DNA of 55,638 nt from Pseudomonadota bacterium (GTDB lineage Bacteria > Pseudomonadota > Gammaproteobacteria > Steroidobacterales > MnTg04). Shown piece by piece: positions 22,937 through 31,819 of this stretch. The position numbers and the translations under genes are program-made. Below the pieces are notes generated by a model. It was not told the origin of the DNA. It did no database searches and worked only from the letters and a program-made list of their open reading frames with translations. Each line of letters begins with the position of its first letter. Within the stretch, counting starts at the first letter, position 1. Location of the stretch: assembly GCA_022572885.1 (NCBI GenBank), contig JACZVC010000022.1, positions 1,039 through 56,676 of the forward strand, in the 5' to 3' direction.

Positions 22937-23077
22937 ATGAACATGAGCATCTTTGTAGGACCCGCAGACTGGAAATGGCGTCGATATCGGGAAGAGTGCC
23001 GAAAGGGGGCCGTCTTCAGCACGACCTACGCAACGATTGGAATCTTCCACGTTTTCTTTTCACGTAAGATTCGGTAA
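22937..23077 (+). CDS. Hypothetical 46-residue protein with strong ribosome site
   Basis: ATG at 22937 is preceded by ATAGGAGGC, about 7 nt away, one of the best Shine-Dalgarno sites in the window. The frame runs 46 codons to TAA at 23075-23077. The product starts MNMSIFVGPADWKWRRYREE and ends with a basic SRKIR; it is rich in aromatic and basic residues. I recognise no family. It is convergent with the integrase gene and lies between it and the DUF2971 gene, so an island accessory protein (for instance an excisionase-like or regulatory peptide) is possible but unproved. Confidence 0.45.
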   Translation: MNMSIFVGPADWKWRRYREECRKGAVFSTTYATIGIFHVFFSRKIR

Positions 23078-23142
23078 GGGCCAGCGCCCGGTTCTCTCAA
23101 GGTCGTCCCATTGAGCGGCCTTGGGGGAGCCTTCGAATCGAC

Positions 23143-24489
23143 TCAGAAACCAAAGTCTAGCTTCTCAATGGCTTCCCTTAGAGTCTCGATTTCCGGGCCT
23201 GCGGAGTAAATCGAGAAGGTGAGTTTCGAGGGTGTGTGTCCTGATATGGACTGAATGACTCGTGCGTCTACGCCAGCCCGGTCGAGAGCCGTTATAGCTG
23301 TATGTCGGAGGGTATAGAACACAACCGCCTTGTCCGTTGTGATGTTCTTGCGAATGTACCTTCCGGCTCTTTTTGAGAGTCCGTGTGACAGCTTCTTATC
23401 GTAGCCTCCCGGCTTCAATGTGGCGAATAGCTGCTCATCAGGACCACGACCGGTAGCCAGTGCTGTAACCATATCGAGGCATGCAGGGTGTATTGGAATT
23501 TGACGTATAGCATGGTCGTTCTTACCTTCGGTGATTGCTAGGAATCTGTCTTTAATGTTCACATCCTTTACCGAGAGGCGCGCAGCTTCCTCAGTCCGCA
23601 GTGCGTGGTGTAGGCAGAGCATAGAGACCTGATACAGAGGGTCGCTGTGGTCGATCTCGTGGAGTTTGTCGAGTTCCTCTGGTGTCCAGGGCCGACGCTT
23701 GGTCAGCTTGGCAGCGGAGCCACGAGTGGAGACTTTGAATTCTTGCCCCATATCGTCCCAGGGATTTACGTCTGTATAGGAACGCCGCTTGGCGAACTTG
23801 AATGCGCCGTGTAGTACAGAGATATTGGAGGCATCCGTTTTGAATGCCCTGCCCTTCGGCTTCATCACTTCGGTGACGTAGCGGAGAGCCACAGGAACGG
23901 TAACGTCCGACACAGGGCAGTTGTTTGCCCACTCAGCGAAGTTGTCGAGGTCGCGCTTTTTGCCCTTCCATGTGGAGAGCGGCAGGCGCTCTTTGCAGTC
24001 GTCGAGGTACTGATCGAACGCGCTCATGAGAGGTCTGTACTTCTCACCTTCAGTGAATGTCCGGGTGACGCTCTTGAGAGTCTGAAGGGTAGAGCCGGGG
24101 ATATAGTCATGGTCGAATCCCAGGCCTTCCACGTGGCGCTCCTGCTGAGTGTGTAGAATTTCTCTGGCGGTGTCGTAGTCGAGTTCGCCGGTAGAGACCT
24201 GTCGGAGCAAGTCTTCGGCCATGCTGAATAGGGCCCGGGGGTCAAGCATCAGGTCGTCACCACCATTCTCATTCTCTATGGCGAACACCTCGGCTTCGGT
24301 CTCAGTCATAAGTTCATGCATCAGACGGTGCTTTCGCTTTTCTGCTGCCCTCACATCGGACGTACCGGTCGAGCGTGTTTTTTGAAGACGACCGAGTAGC
24401 GGCCTCCACTTGGTAGGAATAACGTATCGGACTACCCAGTTCCCGTCTTTCCTCTGATACATGTGTTTGGCCATGAGCGGTTTTTCCAT
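23143..24489 (-). CDS. Tyrosine recombinase (phage/island-type integrase)
   Basis: A 448-residue integrase. The N-terminal MYQRKDGNWVVRYVIPTKWR segment is an arm-binding-type domain with strand pattern RxxGxWxxRxxxP. A core-binding SAM-like region follows (YLDDCKERLPLSTWKGKKRD). The catalytic domain shows LRTEEAARL (first Arg), the beta-hairpin region GKNDHAIRQIP, TLRHTAITAL (second Arg; the usual first His of HxxR is Tyr here), ISGHTPSKL and FSIYSAG (nucleophilic Tyr). Such enzymes insert islands and prophages, often at tRNA 3' ends. It is read away from the tRNA-Leu-like scar at 24579-24598, about 90 nt upstream of its start. ATG at 24489 is used; an inner ATG at 24474 follows a GGAAAAA that could serve as its ribosome site. 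Confidence 0.92.
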   Translation of the reverse strand: MEKPLMAKHMYQRKDGNWVVRYVIPTKWRPLLGRLQKTRSTGTSDVRAAEKRKHRLMHELMTETEAEVFAIENENGGDDLMLDPRALFSMAEDLLRQVSTGELDYDTAREILHTQQERHVEGLGFDHDYIPGSTLQTLKSVTRTFTEGEKYRPLMSAFDQYLDDCKERLPLSTWKGKKRDLDNFAEWANNCPVSDVTVPVALRYVTEVMKPKGRAFKTDASNISVLHGAFKFAKRRSYTDVNPWDDMGQEFKVSTRGSAAKLTKRRPWTPEELDKLHEIDHSDPLYQVSMLCLHHALRTEEAARLSVKDVNIKDRFLAITEGKNDHAIRQIPIHPACLDMVTALATGRGPDEQLFATLKPGGYDKKLSHGLSKRAGRYIRKNITTDKAVVFYTLRHTAITALDRAGVDARVIQSISGHTPSKLTFSIYSAGPEIETLREAIEKLDFGF

Positions 24490-24578
24490 TGTGTGACAAG
24501 TTATGTGACTACAATGGCATGAAGAGGAAGCAATGGCAAGGATTCTAGGGATAAGGGGCCGAAATCTCAGAAATCTCA

Positions 24579-24598
24579 GAGTCCGACCTTCGGCACCA
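24579..24598 (+). other. Likely attachment-site scar: 3' end of a leuX-type tRNA-Leu gene
   Basis: GAGTCCGACCTTCGGCACCA matches, from memory, the last 20 nt of the E. coli leuX tRNA-Leu gene (GAGTCCGGCCTTCGGCACCA) except at one position. It keeps the T-loop tail, T-stem 3' strand, acceptor 3' strand CTTCGGC, discriminator A and CCA. The upstream bases do not form the rest of a tRNA, so it is only the 3' fragment. Integrases of this type commonly leave such a duplicated end, and one is encoded beside it. With the tRNA on the plus strand, the intact gene should lie to the left, beyond this window or lost. Confidence 0.6.
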
Positions 24599-24657
24599 TC
24601 TCCCGAAAATGGCCAATGTTAGGTCTGAAGCCGCGGATTCTGCTAGCCTGCCATAAC

Positions 24658-26853
24658 ATGAACAAGCTGTTTGCAGAACTGAAACGACGCAATGTCATCA
24701 AGGTCGTGACCGCCTATGTGATCGCGGCCTGGATCTCGCTGCAGATGGCCGATATGGTGCGCGAACCGCTGGGTATGCCGGACTGGGTTTTCCAGGCAAT
24801 CCTGGTCGCCTTGGGCAGCGGGCTTGTGCTGACGATTACGCTGAGCTGGATATTTGAGATCACGCCGGATGGCATCAAGAAAACACCAACCACCGGCGAT
24901 GATGCCGGCAAGGGCTTTTCGACCGGGCGCAAAATAGACTTCATCATTATCGCCTTGCTGCTTGTCTCGCTGCTCGCGTTTGTCGCCAAGGACTCCTTGC
25001 TAGGGCCGCAGGAAGCGCCGCCTGCGGCAGCCGATGCGGATGCCGTGAAAAGCATCGCGGTCCTGCCCTTCGTCAGCATGAGTTCGGATATCGAGAACGA
25101 ATATTTTTCCGATGGCCTGTCCGAAGAACTGTTGAATATGCTGGCCAACATCAAGGACCTGAAAGTCGCCGGCCGGACTTCGTCTTTTTATTACAAGGGG
25201 CGGGATATCGACCTGCGGGAAATCGGCAGCCAGCTCAATGTCAACCATGTGCTCGAAGGCAGTGTCAGAAAATCCGGCAATCAAGTACGCATTACCGCCC
25301 AGTTGGTCAGCGTGGCGGACGGTTATCACGTTTGGTCGGAGACTTATGACCGGCAACTCGACGATATTTTCAAAATCCAGGAAGAAATCGCGCGCGCCGT
25401 GACCGCCGCATTGAAAGTGACGCTGCTGCTCGAGGAGGACCAGGCGCTGGCGACGCAGCAGGCACTCAACCCGGCAGCGCACAGCATGTACCTGATCGCC
25501 CGCAGCCGCCAACGCGAGCGCGGACTGGACAATCTGGAACAGGCGATGCATTTGTTCGAGAACATCATCGAAGACTTCCCGGATTTCGCGCCCGCCTATT
25601 CGGGCCTGTCCGACTCGATCCTGTTGTTGTCGAACAATCATTTAATCATTCCCTTTGCAGAGGCTCGGGGAAAAGCCACGCCACTGATCGAAAAAGCGCT
25701 GCAACTGGCCCCATTTTCCTCGGACGCATGGACATCCAAGGGCTTCCTCGATCAGCAAATATTCGAAAATAGCGGTGACAGCGACTACCTGGCTTCAGCC
25801 GAGGCCGCTTACCTGAAAGCACAAGAGCTGGACCCGAATAATGCACAAGCCCTGTACTGGCACGGCATCCTGATGGACGCCACGGGTAATTACAAGGCCG
25901 CGATCGAGATGTTCCGGCAATCGCTGAAACTGGATCCGCTGGCGCGTATTCCGCGTTATCGCCTGGCATTGGACTACCAGCAGGCGGGCCATTTCGACGA
26001 GGCCCGCGCGGCGCTGGAAGAATCCTTCCGCCTGTACCCGGATTTCACGACCGCGAAAGCGGCGATCGGCACCCTCGAACTCAGCCTCGGCAATTTCGAG
26101 GCCGCCGAATCCATCCTGCTCGAGATTGCCGATTCTCCGGCCGGCGGCGACGCCAATATCTATTTCAGCCTGTTTGCGGTTTATTCAAACGTCGGCGAAT
26201 ACCAGTTGGCGCTAGACGCGATCGAGAAAGTGCCGCCGAGTCCGCTGAAAGACGGCGTTAACAAGTTACTGGCGGCGCAGCAGTCGCACGATATCGGTGT
26301 CTTGCTGGCGACCACCGCCGAACTTGCCGCAAGCGACGGGTCACCGCTCCAATGGAAGATCCTGGCGGCGCAGGTCGAATACCTGGCCGGCGATTTCGAA
26401 AAAAGCCGGCAGCGGCTGGCAAAGGATTATCCCGTTTTGTTTAGCGAGAATCCGGAGATCAACCTGCAGAGAGTTCTCCCGGCAACCATTGCGGCCGCGG
26501 CGCTGAAGAAGCTGGGCGAAACGGAACAGGCCGATCGCCTGTTGCAACTGGCCCAGGCAATCTACGAGTCGAAATGGCCGGACTACCAACCATCTGGTGT
26601 GCACTACCGCCTGGCCGAACTGCTGGCGATCAAAGGCGACAAGGACGCGGCCATGCGGCATTTGCAGGCTGCTTATGACGAGGGATTCCGCCTGCTGTGG
26701 ACGGATTTTAGCTACCCGATGGATGGCAACCCCTATTTCGGAGAATTGCTGGCCGATCAGCGCTTTGTCGCGCTAGTCGAAAAAATCCGGGTGCACAACG
26801 AACAGGCCCGCCAAAGAATTGTCGCCGCGCATGCCCAAAGCGAGCAGGCATAA
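24658..26853 (+). CDS. Membrane protein with TolB-like domain and TPR repeats (paralogue 3)
   Basis: A 731-residue protein from the ATG at 24658, chosen because its N-terminus then lines up residue for residue with the three paralogues. The upstream in-frame ATG at 24616 would add 14 unrelated residues. The shared module covers 1-72 (ELKRRNVIKVVTAYVIAAW, PDWVFQA, ITPDG), with a third membrane stretch at about 93-110. The FlgO/TolB-like domain spans roughly 130-265 (KSIAVLPFVSMSSDIENEYF, LSEELLNMLANI, VLEGSVRKSG, HVWSETYDRQL), followed by many TPRs to the end. No enzyme domain is seen. It lies just right of the tRNA-like scar and is followed after 6 nt by paralogue 4, so the two form an operon. 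Confidence 0.88.
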   Translation: MNKLFAELKRRNVIKVVTAYVIAAWISLQMADMVREPLGMPDWVFQAILVALGSGLVLTITLSWIFEITPDGIKKTPTTGDDAGKGFSTGRKIDFIIIALLLVSLLAFVAKDSLLGPQEAPPAAADADAVKSIAVLPFVSMSSDIENEYFSDGLSEELLNMLANIKDLKVAGRTSSFYYKGRDIDLREIGSQLNVNHVLEGSVRKSGNQVRITAQLVSVADGYHVWSETYDRQLDDIFKIQEEIARAVTAALKVTLLLEEDQALATQQALNPAAHSMYLIARSRQRERGLDNLEQAMHLFENIIEDFPDFAPAYSGLSDSILLLSNNHLIIPFAEARGKATPLIEKALQLAPFSSDAWTSKGFLDQQIFENSGDSDYLASAEAAYLKAQELDPNNAQALYWHGILMDATGNYKAAIEMFRQSLKLDPLARIPRYRLALDYQQAGHFDEARAALEESFRLYPDFTTAKAAIGTLELSLGNFEAAESILLEIADSPAGGDANIYFSLFAVYSNVGEYQLALDAIEKVPPSPLKDGVNKLLAAQQSHDIGVLLATTAELAASDGSPLQWKILAAQVEYLAGDFEKSRQRLAKDYPVLFSENPEINLQRVLPATIAAAALKKLGETEQADRLLQLAQAIYESKWPDYQPSGVHYRLAELLAIKGDKDAAMRHLQAAYDEGFRLLWTDFSYPMDGNPYFGELLADQRFVALVEKIRVHNEQARQRIVAAHAQSEQA

Positions 26854-26859
26854 CCGGCC

Positions 26860-29028
26860 ATGAGCGGGCTGTTTACAGAACTGAAGCGACGCAATGTTTT
26901 CCGGGTTGCGGTCGTCTACGTGATCGCCAGCTGGATCATCCTGCAGGTCGCGGATGTCATGGCCGAGGCGCTGACGCTGCCCGACTGGACCCTGGGGCTG
27001 ATCGCCACCTTGCTGATACTCGGTTTTCCGGTCGCGGTGATCCTGGCGTGGGCGCTGGAAATAACACCCGAGGGCATCAAGCGCCAAAAACACGTGGACC
27101 GCAGCCAGTCGATTACCGGCGAGACCGGCAAGAAAATCAACCAGGTCACCGTTATCCTGCTGGCAGTGGCCGTGGGCTTCCTGCTGATCGAGCGTTTCAC
27201 GCAACAACAGCCAGCGTCGGAATCAGCGGTCGAATCGCCAACGGAACAATCCACGGTCAGCGCGCCGGACCGGTCGATCGCCGTGATTCCGTTTGCCTCG
27301 AGGGGAGGCGATGGTGCGGATGACAGTTTCGCCGAAGGCATCCATGACGACCTGTTGACCCAGCTCGGCAAGATCGGCGCGCTGAAAGTCATCTCGCGCA
27401 CTTCGGTCATGCAATACAAGGACACAAAAAAATCGATACCGCAGATCGCCCGCGAGCTCGGTGTTGCGACGGTGCTCGAAGGCGGCGTGCAAAGGGCCGG
27501 CGACCGGATCAGGATCAACATGCAGCTGATCGATGCGCAGACCGACAAGCACCTGTGGGCGGAAACCTACGACCGCGACCTCAGCGTCACCAGCATTTTC
27601 GATATCCAGAGCGATATTGCCCATGCGGTGAGCCGCGCCTTGAAGGCCAACCTGACTTCTGATGAGGAAAACCGCCTGGCCAGCCTGCCGACCAGCAGCC
27701 TGGCCGCCTATGACGCCTTTTCGCGCGGCAAGTTACTACTGCCAAACAGAACCACGGCGGCGCTAAAACAAGCGGAGGGTGCTTTCCGCGAGGCGATTGC
27801 GCTGGATCCCGAATACGCCGAGGCCTACACGGCCCTGGCCGATACGCTGAGTCTGCAGGTGGATTATTCCGGTCTCAGGATCGACGATTACCTGGCCGAG
27901 GTGGAAAGCATCGTCGAAAAGGCGCTCGACCTCGACCCACTGCTCGGTGAAGCGCATATCGCGCAGGCGACCTGGCTGGGTTACAACGACTCCGCGGCAG
28001 CACGAGAAAGCTATGCCAGGGGGGTGCGCCTCAGCCCGGGTTATGCCCAGGGCCACCAATGGTACGGCAACACGCTTTCAAATGCCGGGCAGATCGATAA
28101 AGGCATCGCGGAACTGCGTATCGCCCATGAACTGGATCCAGGATCGGGCATCATTACCAGCAACCTCGCGGAATTCCTGCACCAGGGCGGGCAAGCTGAA
28201 GAAGGCTGGGCTTTATGCAACGAGTTGGTCGCTCAGCGGCCGGCCTACTCACGGGGCCACAACTGCCTGTTGACGCTGGCCTGGTCCGAGGGACAGATCG
28301 TCGATGCCATCGGACACAACCGCCGTACATTGGAACTGGCTCCGGGCAATGTCCTGTTGTATTCGTTTCATGGAGCCATGCTCAACGAACTGGGTTTGCA
28401 TGAAGAAATCGCGTCCTGGTTTGCCGCGCAGCCCGCCACAATAAAAGGAAATGCGAACGTTCGCGCGGGCGCGGGAATCGCCTTCTACTACCAGGGGCAG
28501 CATGAAAAGGCGCTGGCTGCAGCCAGGGAGGCCCTGGAAATCGACCCGCGCTCAATGGGGGCCATGTCATTGCTGGCCGCCCTCGATCTGGACGATCAAC
28601 GAAACCTGGGTGCGCTCGAAGCCCTGTCATCGGTATTTGTAAACCTGGCCGGGGCCGATCCGGAAATTGACGCCACTATCGCCGAGCAAGCCATGCTGCT
28701 TTCTGCTTTGATGATGCAAGCCGGGCGGACCGGGCAGGCGCAAGAAATTGCCACCGCAGCCGAGACAACATTGCGTCACATGCATGGTTTTATTCCCTTT
28801 TACTATGCACAGGCATTGATTCTACTTGGCCGCGAATCTGAGGCAGTGGATGCCTTGCGGCGTGCGATCGGCAACAAATCGATGGGTGCCGCACGCTGGA
28901 ATGTGTTGGCCAGCCCGATTTTCGAAACGGTCCGCGGTAAACCGGAATACCGGGATATTTTTGCTGCGATCGAGAGCCACCTTGCGCAGCAACGCGAACT
29001 CTATCTCGCCAGTCTTGGTAGTCACTAG
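26860..29028 (+). CDS. Membrane protein with TolB-like domain and TPR repeats (paralogue 4)
   Basis: A 722-residue protein starting 6 nt after the stop of paralogue 3. Residues 1-72 are the shared module (ELKRRNVFRVAVVYVIASW, LPDWTLGL, ITPEG), with a further membrane helix at about 96-110. The TolB-like domain starts near 137 (DRSIAVIPFASRGGDGADDS) and shows IHDDLLTQLGKI, VLEGGVQRAG and HLWAETYDRDL. TPR units follow (for example FREAIALDPEYAEAYTALAD). It differs from paralogue 3 more in the TPR part than in the membrane module. Cellular role is unknown; the domain set suggests an inner-membrane protein with a large exported or cytoplasmic repeat domain for protein contacts. Confidence 0.88.
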   Translation: MSGLFTELKRRNVFRVAVVYVIASWIILQVADVMAEALTLPDWTLGLIATLLILGFPVAVILAWALEITPEGIKRQKHVDRSQSITGETGKKINQVTVILLAVAVGFLLIERFTQQQPASESAVESPTEQSTVSAPDRSIAVIPFASRGGDGADDSFAEGIHDDLLTQLGKIGALKVISRTSVMQYKDTKKSIPQIARELGVATVLEGGVQRAGDRIRINMQLIDAQTDKHLWAETYDRDLSVTSIFDIQSDIAHAVSRALKANLTSDEENRLASLPTSSLAAYDAFSRGKLLLPNRTTAALKQAEGAFREAIALDPEYAEAYTALADTLSLQVDYSGLRIDDYLAEVESIVEKALDLDPLLGEAHIAQATWLGYNDSAAARESYARGVRLSPGYAQGHQWYGNTLSNAGQIDKGIAELRIAHELDPGSGIITSNLAEFLHQGGQAEEGWALCNELVAQRPAYSRGHNCLLTLAWSEGQIVDAIGHNRRTLELAPGNVLLYSFHGAMLNELGLHEEIASWFAAQPATIKGNANVRAGAGIAFYYQGQHEKALAAAREALEIDPRSMGAMSLLAALDLDDQRNLGALEALSSVFVNLAGADPEIDATIAEQAMLLSALMMQAGRTGQAQEIATAAETTLRHMHGFIPFYYAQALILLGRESEAVDALRRAIGNKSMGAARWNVLASPIFETVRGKPEYRDIFAAIESHLAQQRELYLASLGSH

Positions 29029-29043
29029 GGTTTGTCAGCGAAC

Positions 29044-29586
29044 ATGAAATTCTGCAGCGACTGTGGCCAGCCCGTCGTGCAGAAAGTTCCGCGAGGTGAC
29101 ACTCTCCCCCGCCACATCTGCGAAAGCTGCGGAACCATTCATTACCAGAACCCGAAGATGGTCGTAGGATGCGTGACCGAACATGCGGATGGCCGCATCC
29201 TGCTTTGCAAACGCTCTATCGAGCCGCGCCTGGGTTACTGGACGGTGCCTGCCGGCTTCATGGAAAACGACGAGACCCTGGAACAAGCCGCCGCCCGGGA
29301 AACCCGTGAAGAAGCGCTGGCAACGGTGGAAATTCTCGATCTGTTTGCCGTTGTCAATGTCACCCGCGCGCGCCAGGTCCACCTGTTTTTTCGCGCTCGC
29401 ATGATCGGCGATGAATTCGGCGCCGGCGACGAGTCGCTGGAGGCCGCCTGGTACCGGGAGCAGGATATTCCCTGGGAGGAGATCGCCTTTCGCAGCGGCG
29501 AATTCGCGTTACGCCGGTTTTTCGACGATCGCAAAAACTCGCGCACCGGCGTTCACATCACGGAGGTCAGGCGGGTTAATCCCTGA
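29044..29586 (+). CDS. Nudix hydrolase with N-terminal zinc ribbon
   Basis: A 180-residue protein from ATG at 29044 (the in-frame TTG at 29032 is less likely). The N-terminus has two Cys pairs, FCSDCGQP and ICESCGTIHYQNP, forming a zinc ribbon as in NudC-like and ADP-ribose pyrophosphatase-like members. The Nudix box is GFMENDETLEQAAARETREE, with the canonical G, E, RE and EE residues; the terminal Gly of the box is not conserved. Members hydrolyse nucleoside diphosphates linked to another group. The exact substrate cannot be read from the sequence. It follows paralogue 4 by 15 nt and precedes fdxA, possibly as a short transcription unit. Confidence 0.9.
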   Translation: MKFCSDCGQPVVQKVPRGDTLPRHICESCGTIHYQNPKMVVGCVTEHADGRILLCKRSIEPRLGYWTVPAGFMENDETLEQAAARETREEALATVEILDLFAVVNVTRARQVHLFFRARMIGDEFGAGDESLEAAWYREQDIPWEEIAFRSGEFALRRFFDDRKNSRTGVHITEVRRVNP

Positions 29587-29659
29587 ATCCTGTTTGTAGA
29601 AACCACTAATTGTGGCAGAATAACGCCGGTCGCGGTTCACTTTTCCTGTGGAGCAAGCA

Positions 29660-29983
29660 ATGACTTTCGTGGTAGTCGAAAGCTGCATCAAGTGCAAATA
29701 CATGGACTGCGTCGAAGTGTGTCCCGTGGATTGCTTCCACGTGGGGCCCAACATGCTGGTCATCGACCCGGAAGAATGCATCGACTGTACGCTTTGCGAG
29801 CCCGAGTGCCCGGTCGAGGCGATTTATTCGGAAGAAGAACTGCCGGAGGGGCAGGAAAAAATGCTCGCCCTCAACGCCGAGCTGTCTGAAAAATGGCCGG
29901 TCATCACCGAGATGGGCGAACCGCCCGAGGATGCGGCCGATTGGGAGGATAAGCCCGACAAGCTGCAGTACCTGGAGCGTTGA
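29660..29983 (+). CDS. fdxA: 7Fe-8S ferredoxin FdxA
   Basis: A 107-residue ferredoxin. The N-terminal half reads [20 protein letters not shown] with further PVDCF, giving the Cys set for one 3Fe-4S and part of one 4Fe-4S cluster; [12 protein letters not shown] provides the rest. The acidic C-terminal tail with [13 protein letters not shown] is typical of proteobacterial FdxA. It is a soluble electron carrier; its partner is not encoded here. The ATG at 29660 has GTGGAGC as ribosome site; a GTG at 29648 would be a poor alternative. Confidence 0.95.
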   Translation: MTFVVVESCIKCKYMDCVEVCPVDCFHVGPNMLVIDPEECIDCTLCEPECPVEAIYSEEELPEGQEKMLALNAELSEKWPVITEMGEPPEDAADWEDKPDKLQYLER

Positions 29984-30011
29984 TGGCACGAGCCGTGCGC
30001 CAGGCGCTGGT

Positions 30012-30776
30012 TTATCGGGCGTTATGGATCGCCGCGAGCTGGTCGAGACGCTCCAGCAAGGCGTGGGGGGGCAAGTAACCGGCGATCAGATCGCCGTTGG
30101 CGGTAACGGTGGCCGGCGTCCCGCGAAAACCGATCCCTTGTCCCAGCTTGTAGGATTCCTGTACCGGCGTATCACACTGAGTCGGCTCGATGGTTTTACC
30201 CAGTTTGGCCAGGGTCAGCGCTTCCCGCCGATCATCGGCACACCAGATATGATTCGCGATATGCCAGGACTTCGAACCCGGCCCATAGCGTGGGTACAGC
30301 AAATAGCGCACCGCGATACCCAGTTTATTGATGGCGGCAATTTCCGCGTGCAGTTTGCGGCAATAGCTGCAGTCGGTGTCGGTAAAAACCGTGATCGTGT
30401 GTACCGGGTTTTCACCGCCAAAAACGATCATGTTGTCTTCGCCGAACGAGTCGATAGCGATCTTCCTGGCCTGTGCGCGTCGCTTATCGGTCAGATTTTC
30501 ATGGTTCTCAAGATCGACGATATCGCCTTCCATGAGGAAGCGGCCATCCGCACTCAAATAGATTACCTGCGAGCCGATGATGACCTCAAACAACCCGGGT
30601 ATGGCGGCATCACGTATGTTGTCGATTTCGAGATCCCAGCGCTCGGCGATTGCCTCGCGTTGCTGCTGGCTTTGCCCCACGGCGTCGTTTTCGGCGGCCG
30701 ATAGCGAGCCGCCGGCCAACAGACCGGTCAGACCAAAGGCAATCAGAAATCTGGCAATGTTCAATATTTTCTCCAC
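30012..30776 (-). CDS. dsbC: Thiol:disulfide interchange protein DsbC
   Basis: A 254-residue periplasmic disulfide isomerase. A signal peptide with a hydrophobic core (FLIAFGLTGLLAGG) ends near residue 27. The dimerisation domain (about 40-110) is followed by the thioredoxin-like domain with active site DTDCSYCRKLH (Cys136 and Cys139) and the cis-proline loop GFRGTPATV. DsbC rearranges wrong disulfides and is kept reduced by DsbD. It lies downstream of xerD in the same direction, an arrangement common in gammaproteobacteria. Confidence 0.95.
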   Translation of the reverse strand: MEKILNIARFLIAFGLTGLLAGGSLSAAENDAVGQSQQQREAIAERWDLEIDNIRDAAIPGLFEVIIGSQVIYLSADGRFLMEGDIVDLENHENLTDKRRAQARKIAIDSFGEDNMIVFGGENPVHTITVFTDTDCSYCRKLHAEIAAINKLGIAVRYLLYPRYGPGSKSWHIANHIWCADDRREALTLAKLGKTIEPTQCDTPVQESYKLGQGIGFRGTPATVTANGDLIAGYLPPHALLERLDQLAAIHNAR

Positions 30777-30874
30777 CTGTGCCGGGCAATATTTATGACT
30801 GCGAGGCAGTCTGCGGGTTCCGCAAAACGCATCCGGCAGGCGGGCGAATATTAGCAGAAGACAGGTGGATAAAC

Positions 30875-31819
30875 TTATCCGCGAGGATGATGGCGGCCGT
30901 GCAATTCCTTGATCCGCTCGCGGGCGACATGCGTGTAAATCTGCGTGGTCGACAGATCGCTGTGTCCGAGCAGCATTTGCACGACCCGCAGATCGGCGCC
31001 GTGATTCAGCAAATGCGTGGCAAAGGCATGGCGTAGAGTATGCGGAGACAATTTGCGGCCAAAGCCGGATTTTTTCGCATAGCGGCGAATGATGTGCCAG
31101 AAGGCTTGCCGCGTCATACAGGACCCTCTGCGGGTCGGGAAAATCGCATCGGTCTGGCGCTCCAGCAATATTTCCATTCGCGGACCGTCGATAAATTCCT
31201 GCAGCCAGCGCTGTGACTCTTCGCCAAGCGGTATCAGCCGTTCCTTATCGCCCTTGCCGACGACCCGGATAACGCCCTGGTTGAGATTCACCTGGCCGAT
31301 GCGCAGGTTGATCAGTTCCGAGACGCGCAGGCCGGTCGCGTACAATACTTCGAGCATTGCGCGATCGCGATGACCCAGCGCATCGGTGACATCCGGAGCC
31401 TCCAGCAGCGCTTCGACTTCTTCCTCGGTCATGGACTGGGGCAAGGCGCGGCCGACCTTGGGCATGGCAATCCTGGCGGTCGGATCGTCGTCGACTTCGC
31501 CTTCACGGACCAGGTAACGGAAAAAGCGGCGGAAACTGGATAATTGCCTCGCCGTCGATCTCGGTCTGGCGCCGCTTTTTGCGCGCCAGGCCAAAAAAGC
31601 CAGCAGGTCGCTGCGCGTGGCTGCTGAAAGCTTTACGTCCTGTTCTTCCAGCCAGCGACTCAGACATAGGATATCGGCCCGATATGCCGCCAGCGTATTG
31701 ACGGACAGACCGCGCTCCATCCATATGGCATCGAGAAATCTGTCTATGGTCTTCTCCGGCGCTTCCAGTCCGGCGTAGATTTGATGCTTGTTTTCGGCCT
31801 TTAGCGACAAAGTCGACAT
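30875..31819 (-). CDS. xerD: Site-specific tyrosine recombinase XerD
   Basis: A 314-residue recombinase that, with XerC, resolves chromosome dimers at dif under FtsK control. The N-terminal SAM-like domain contains MERGLSVNTLAAYRADI and the catalytic domain contains YATGLRVSELINL (first Arg), VVGKGDKERLIPL (Lys hairpin), SPHTLRHAFATHLLNHGADL (HxxR) and LGHSDLSTTQIYTHV (His and nucleophilic Tyr). Length and motifs are those of XerD rather than a phage integrase. It has a short N-terminal extension of some 15 residues compared with E. coli. dsbC follows after about 100 nt. Confidence 0.95.
   Translation of the reverse strand: MSTLSLKAENKHQIYAGLEAPEKTIDRFLDAIWMERGLSVNTLAAYRADILCLSRWLEEQDVKLSAATRSDLLAFLAWRAKSGARPRSTARQLSSFRRFFRYLVREGEVDDDPTARIAMPKVGRALPQSMTEEEVEALLEAPDVTDALGHRDRAMLEVLYATGLRVSELINLRIGQVNLNQGVIRVVGKGDKERLIPLGEESQRWLQEFIDGPRMEILLERQTDAIFPTRRGSCMTRQAFWHIIRRYAKKSGFGRKLSPHTLRHAFATHLLNHGADLRVVQMLLGHSDLSTTQIYTHVARERIKELHGRHHPRG

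Noticed and set aside
24500-24598. A complete tRNA-Leu gene
   Set aside because: Only the last 20 nt fit. The T-stem 5' strand, anticodon and acceptor 5' strand cannot be found upstream.
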